A stretch of DNA of 7,071 bases from Phyllobacteriaceae bacterium (GTDB taxonomy: Bacteria; Pseudomonadota; Alphaproteobacteria; Rhizobiales; Ancalomicrobiaceae): assembly GCA_012517025.1 (NCBI GenBank), contig JAAYVT010000202.1, forward strand, positions 1 to 7,071, read 5' to 3'. This document shows positions 4,944 to 7,071 of this stretch, in pieces. A model generated the notes under the pieces. It ran no database searches. It was not told the origin of the DNA and saw only the letters and a program-made list of their open reading frames with translations. Position 1 is the first letter of the stretch; the number at the start of each line of letters is the position of its first letter. A program made the position numbers and the translations under genes.

Positions 4944-4972
4944 TTGCCTCGACACCGGCGTCTCTCTACTTT
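4944..4972 (+). promoter_or_regulatory. Weak promoter candidate for the CGNR regulator gene
   Basis: TTGCCT (4944-4949) and TACTTT (4967-4972) are separated by 17 bases; the -35 matches at 4 of 6 and the -10 at 3 of 6. The palindrome CGGT-T-ACCG (4975-4983) follows directly and could be an operator near the transcription start. Confidence 0.3.
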
Positions 4973-4988
4973 TTCGGTTACCGACGAC

Positions 4989-4996
4989 GAGGGAGA
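4989..4996 (+). promoter_or_regulatory. Ribosome binding site supporting the GTG start of the CGNR gene
   Basis: GAGGGAGA ends 6 bases before the GTG at 5003. The first in-frame ATG (codon 169) lies far inside the zinc-finger domain, so GTG is the only sensible start. Confidence 0.7.
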
Positions 4997-5002
4997 CGCG
5001 AC

Positions 5003-5617
5003 GTGACGAGGGGCGACGACGGGACGGACGACGGCGAGACCGCCGGCGCGCGCGCGGAGTTTCGCGAGGGGTTTCCCTTCGTCGGCGGCGCGGCATGGAT
5101 CGACTTCGTCGACACCCGCCCACTCGATCCGGCCGGTCGGCCGATCGATCTGATCGCGACGCCCGAGGCGCTCGCGACCTGGGCCCGACTGGCGGAAATT
5201 CCGCTCGCGACGGCGCCGACCGCGTCCGACCATCCCCGCGCCCTCGCCTTGCGCGACGCGCTGCGCGATCTCTTCGAGACGACGTCGCGCGGCGAGCCTC
5301 CCGAGCCGGCCGCCGCGGCGGTGGTCGAGGCGGAGCTCGAGCGAGTGCGCCTCGCCCCACGGCTCGCGCACGACGGCGGCGACTGGCGGCTCGACGAGCG
5401 GCTCGACGGCGATCTCTGCGGCGCGCTGGCGCTCGACTTCGCCCGCTTCGTCTGCGAGGTGGAGCCGCAACGGCTCAAACACTGCGCCAATCCCGCCTGT
5501 TCGATGGTGTTCCACGACGTCGGCAAGAACAATCGGCGCCGCTGGTGCACGATGAGCGTCTGCGGCAATCGCGACAAGGTCGCCCGTTTCCGCGCCCGTC
5601 ACGCCCGCCCGACCTGA
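5003..5617 (+). CDS. CGNR zinc-finger transcriptional regulator with ABATE-type N-terminal domain
   Basis: A 204-residue protein with a GTG start. Residues about 23-150 match the ABATE (putative stress-induced transcription regulator) domain: FPFVGGAAWIDFVDTRPLDP (24-43), then HPRALALRDALRDLFE (77-92) and LALDFARFV (142-150). The C-terminal CGNR zinc finger is LKHCANPACSMVFHD (158-172), then NRRRWCTMSVCGNRDKVARF (177-196). Likely zinc ligands are Cys161, Cys166, Cys182 and Cys187, with the name motif C187-G-N-R190. The basic ARFRARHAR tail is usual. These proteins are thought to be DNA-binding regulators in which the N-terminal domain senses a ligand; few have been studied. It lies 123 bases downstream of the hydrolase, beyond a strong hairpin, and ends 16 bases from the convergent anti-sigma gene. 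The family call is firm; the target is unknown. Confidence 0.9.
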   Translation: MTRGDDGTDDGETAGARAEFREGFPFVGGAAWIDFVDTRPLDPAGRPIDLIATPEALATWARLAEIPLATAPTASDHPRALALRDALRDLFETTSRGEPPEPAAAAVVEAELERVRLAPRLAHDGGDWRLDERLDGDLCGALALDFARFVCEVEPQRLKHCANPACSMVFHDVGKNNRRRWCTMSVCGNRDKVARFRARHARPT

Positions 5618-5633
5618 GCGATCGAGCCGGCCG

Positions 5634-6431
5634 TCAGGGCGGCGCGGCGCGGGCGAATTCGTCCTCGAAGGTCCGCAGCTCGCCGGCGTCGAGATCGGAC
5701 ACCGCCCAGAACACCAGACCGCCCGCCGTCCATCGCCTGAGCCCGTAGCCGTCGCGGTCTCCCGCGAAGCGATGCTGCGCCGTCGCCGGCCAGACGAACA
5801 GATTGACGACGTGGCCGTGGCGCCGATAGACGAGCGCCGCCACCACCCGCCCCTCGACGTAGTCGAGCCGGCCGCCGACCAGGGGGAACCCTCGCGCGGC
5901 GAGGTCGACCACCGGCGGCGAGAAGTCGATCTTGCCGGAAAACCACGGTTTGATGGCGTGGCGATCGGAGGTGGCGACGTCGGTCAGGTGATCCGCCAGA
6001 AGCGAGCGGACGTGGCCGGCGACGAGGTCGCCCTCGACGTCGGGACCGGGCCGGACCTGGACGAACAGAACGACGGCGAGCGCCGCCGCCGCCAGCGACG
6101 GCATCAGGCTCCAGCGGCCGAGCCGGTCGAGCAGGCGCGCCGCGGCCGCGAGTGTTCGGTGCCGCGACGGCTGCGATCGCCCCGCCTCGGCGGTGAGGTC
6201 GGCGAGGATCCGGGCGCGCAGGGGTTCCGGCGCGACATGGCGCAGCGACGGGCGCGCCAGCCGCTCGCGGGTGGTGCGCTGGATCGCGAGTTCGGCGCGG
6301 CAGGCGGGACACTCGGCGAGGTGGCGCTCGATCTCGAGCGCATGGGCGGCGTCGAGTTCGCCGTCGACGAAACCGCACAGCAGCGGCGTCAGCCGGGCGC
6401 AGTCGAGGGACGAATCGCGGGGTTCGGTCAC
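5634..6431 (-). CDS. Membrane anti-sigma factor with zinc-finger (zf-HC2/ZAS-like) domain
   Basis: A 265-residue single-pass inner-membrane protein that should hold the partner sigma factor inactive. The cytoplasmic N-terminal domain carries the zinc motif HLAECPACRAEL (37-48): His37, Cys41 and Cys44, spaced H-x3-C-x2-C. A linker runs to about 108. A hydrophobic segment at about 109-126 (LMPSLAAAALAVVLFVQV) is the transmembrane helix. Residues 127-265 would be periplasmic, with HAIKPWFSGKIDFSPPV (158-174), GFPLVGGRLDY (181-191) and VNLFVWP (209-215). I recognise these as a recurrent C-terminal domain of proteobacterial anti-sigma factors. The start is GTG at 6431, preceded by GGAGGGAGG (6438-6446 on the minus strand) with 6 bases between. 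The GTG overlaps the TGA of the sigma gene, so translation is coupled. The periplasmic part probably receives the signal, whose nature is unknown. Confidence 0.9.
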   Translation of the reverse strand: MTEPRDSSLDCARLTPLLCGFVDGELDAAHALEIERHLAECPACRAELAIQRTTRERLARPSLRHVAPEPLRARILADLTAEAGRSQPSRHRTLAAAARLLDRLGRWSLMPSLAAAALAVVLFVQVRPGPDVEGDLVAGHVRSLLADHLTDVATSDRHAIKPWFSGKIDFSPPVVDLAARGFPLVGGRLDYVEGRVVAALVYRRHGHVVNLFVWPATAQHRFAGDRDGYGLRRWTAGGLVFWAVSDLDAGELRTFEDEFARAAPP

Positions 6432-7036
6432 GGCGCGCCTCCCTCCCCGGTCTCGACCGACCAGAGCTCGGCGAAGGCCTTGCGAGCGCGCGCCAGCCGC
6501 GACATCACCGTACCGATCGGCACCGCCAGCACCTCGGCGATCTCGCGATAGGAACAGTCCTCGAGATCGCGCAGAACGAGGATCTCGCGGTGCGTTTCGG
6601 AGAGGCGAGCCAAGGTGCGGTGGACCGCGTCGGTCTCGCCGACGGCGAGGAGATAGGATTCCGGATCACCTTCGGCGGGAAACGCGGCGAACGCATCGCC
6701 CTCCTCCCCGTCGCCGTCTCCCGCCGGTGCGGCGACGGCAATCTCGACGCGGCGGCGGCGATTGCGCGCGCGCCAGTCGAGGTGACAGTTGCGGACGATC
6801 GCCAAGAGCCAGGCACGGGCACCACCGTCACGGCGGCCGTCGTAGGCGCGAAAGGCGCGCAGCATCGCCTCCTGCACCACGTCCTCGGCGGCGTCCGCCT
6901 CCCGGCACAGCCACCGCGCCAGATCGTAGGCGGCGTCGAGGTGCGGCAGGATTTCGCCCTCGAAGCGGCGCAGCCGCCGCGCTTCGGGGTCGTCGCTGGC
7001 CCGCGCCGATCGGGCGGACGGGCGCGCAAAGAGCAT
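6428..7036 (-). CDS. ECF-type RNA polymerase sigma factor
   Basis: A 202-residue group IV sigma factor that directs RNA polymerase to stress promoters. Region 2 spans about 26-95: FEGEILPHLDAAYDLARWLC (25-44), then DAAEDVVQEAMLRAFRAYDG (48-67) and ARAWLLAIVRNCHLDWRARN (73-92). An acidic linker follows (about 97-132). Region 4 spans about 135-190: LSETHREILVLRDLEDCSYR (145-164), then EIAEVLAVPIGTVMSRLARA (165-184), including the recognition helix. The gene is followed by its anti-sigma partner with a GTGA overlap (6428-6431), the usual arrangement. The ATG at 7036 has no clear ribosome binding site, and the frame stays open to the right edge. The extra ~24 N-terminal residues before region 2 may therefore be wrong at the start, or the true start may lie outside the window. 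ECF factors usually activate their own operon, but that promoter is not inside the window. Confidence 0.92.
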   Translation of the reverse strand: MLFARPSARSARASDDPEARRLRRFEGEILPHLDAAYDLARWLCREADAAEDVVQEAMLRAFRAYDGRRDGGARAWLLAIVRNCHLDWRARNRRRRVEIAVAAPAGDGDGEEGDAFAAFPAEGDPESYLLAVGETDAVHRTLARLSETHREILVLRDLEDCSYREIAEVLAVPIGTVMSRLARARKAFAELWSVETGEGGAP

Positions 7037-7045
7037 GGCGAAGAG

Positions 7046-7071
7046 GGCCGGCAGGCTCGGTCCTGCCGGCC
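7046..7071. other. Perfect 10-bp inverted repeat at the right edge
   Basis: GGCCGGCAGG (7046-7055) and CCTGCCGGCC (7062-7071) flank a 6-base loop, starting 9 bases upstream of the sigma-factor ATG. It may continue beyond the edge. It could be a terminator of a neighbouring gene or a leader hairpin of the sigma operon; on the sequence seen, neither has a T-run. Confidence 0.45.

Noticed and set aside
3911..5602. A 563-codon minus-strand frame opposite the hydrolase and the CGNR gene.
   Set aside because: It spans two firmly identified genes, the strong hairpin and two promoter regions, and shows no family motif. It is a GC-driven antisense shadow.
5613..5638. CCTGA/TCAGG inverted repeat covering both convergent stop codons of the CGNR and anti-sigma genes.
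   Set aside because: The stem is only 5 bp with a 16-base loop, and convergent TGA stops generate such symmetry automatically. It is not supported as a bidirectional terminator.
5772..6551. A 259-codon plus-strand frame opposite the anti-sigma gene.
   Set aside because: The minus strand has zinc-finger, transmembrane and conserved C-terminal motifs plus coupling to the sigma gene; the plus frame has none.

Overview
The window is a dense, very GC-rich stretch (roughly 70% G+C by eye) of bacterial chromosome. Its gene families (a CrgA-type LysR regulator, an HxlR regulator, a CGNR zinc-finger regulator and an ECF sigma factor with a zinc-finger anti-sigma) fit an alphaproteobacterium, probably of the Hyphomicrobiales. 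That placement is an inference from composition and protein style. I see no tRNA, rRNA, CRISPR array, insertion sequence, integrase or phage gene.

Layout. (1) Positions 1-2214: a LysR-type regulator on the minus strand, cut by the left edge, is divergent from a two-gene plus-strand unit. That unit encodes an AhpD-like (carboxymuconolactone decarboxylase family) protein and a pyridoxamine-phosphate-oxidase-like flavin-binding protein. The 120-base divergent gap holds a nested dyad that is a good operator candidate. (2) Positions 2198-3723: an HxlR-family regulator (minus strand, overlapping the end of the previous gene by 17 bases) is divergent from a zinc-free quinone oxidoreductase of the medium-chain dehydrogenase superfamily. 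(3) Positions 3724-4924: a 253-base non-coding stretch contains an AT-rich promoter island and overlapping dyads. It is followed by an alpha/beta hydrolase with an aspartate nucleophile and a strong 15-bp hairpin after its stop. (4) Positions 5003-5617: a CGNR zinc-finger regulator with a GTG start. (5) Positions 5634-7036 on the minus strand: an ECF sigma factor and its membrane anti-sigma factor, translationally coupled through a 4-base overlap.

Taken together, this looks like a row of small self-contained response modules, each pairing a regulator with one or two redox or hydrolytic enzymes. Plausible signals are quinones, peroxides or other reactive small molecules, but no inducer can be read from the sequence. 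The enzyme families are well known. What deserves attention is the control DNA: nested operators, an aberrant HxlR sensor position, and a repeated ribosome-binding-site octamer at identical spacing. I found no clearly new multi-gene system. The least characterised parts are the AhpD-like/PPOX pair and the periplasmic domain of the anti-sigma factor.
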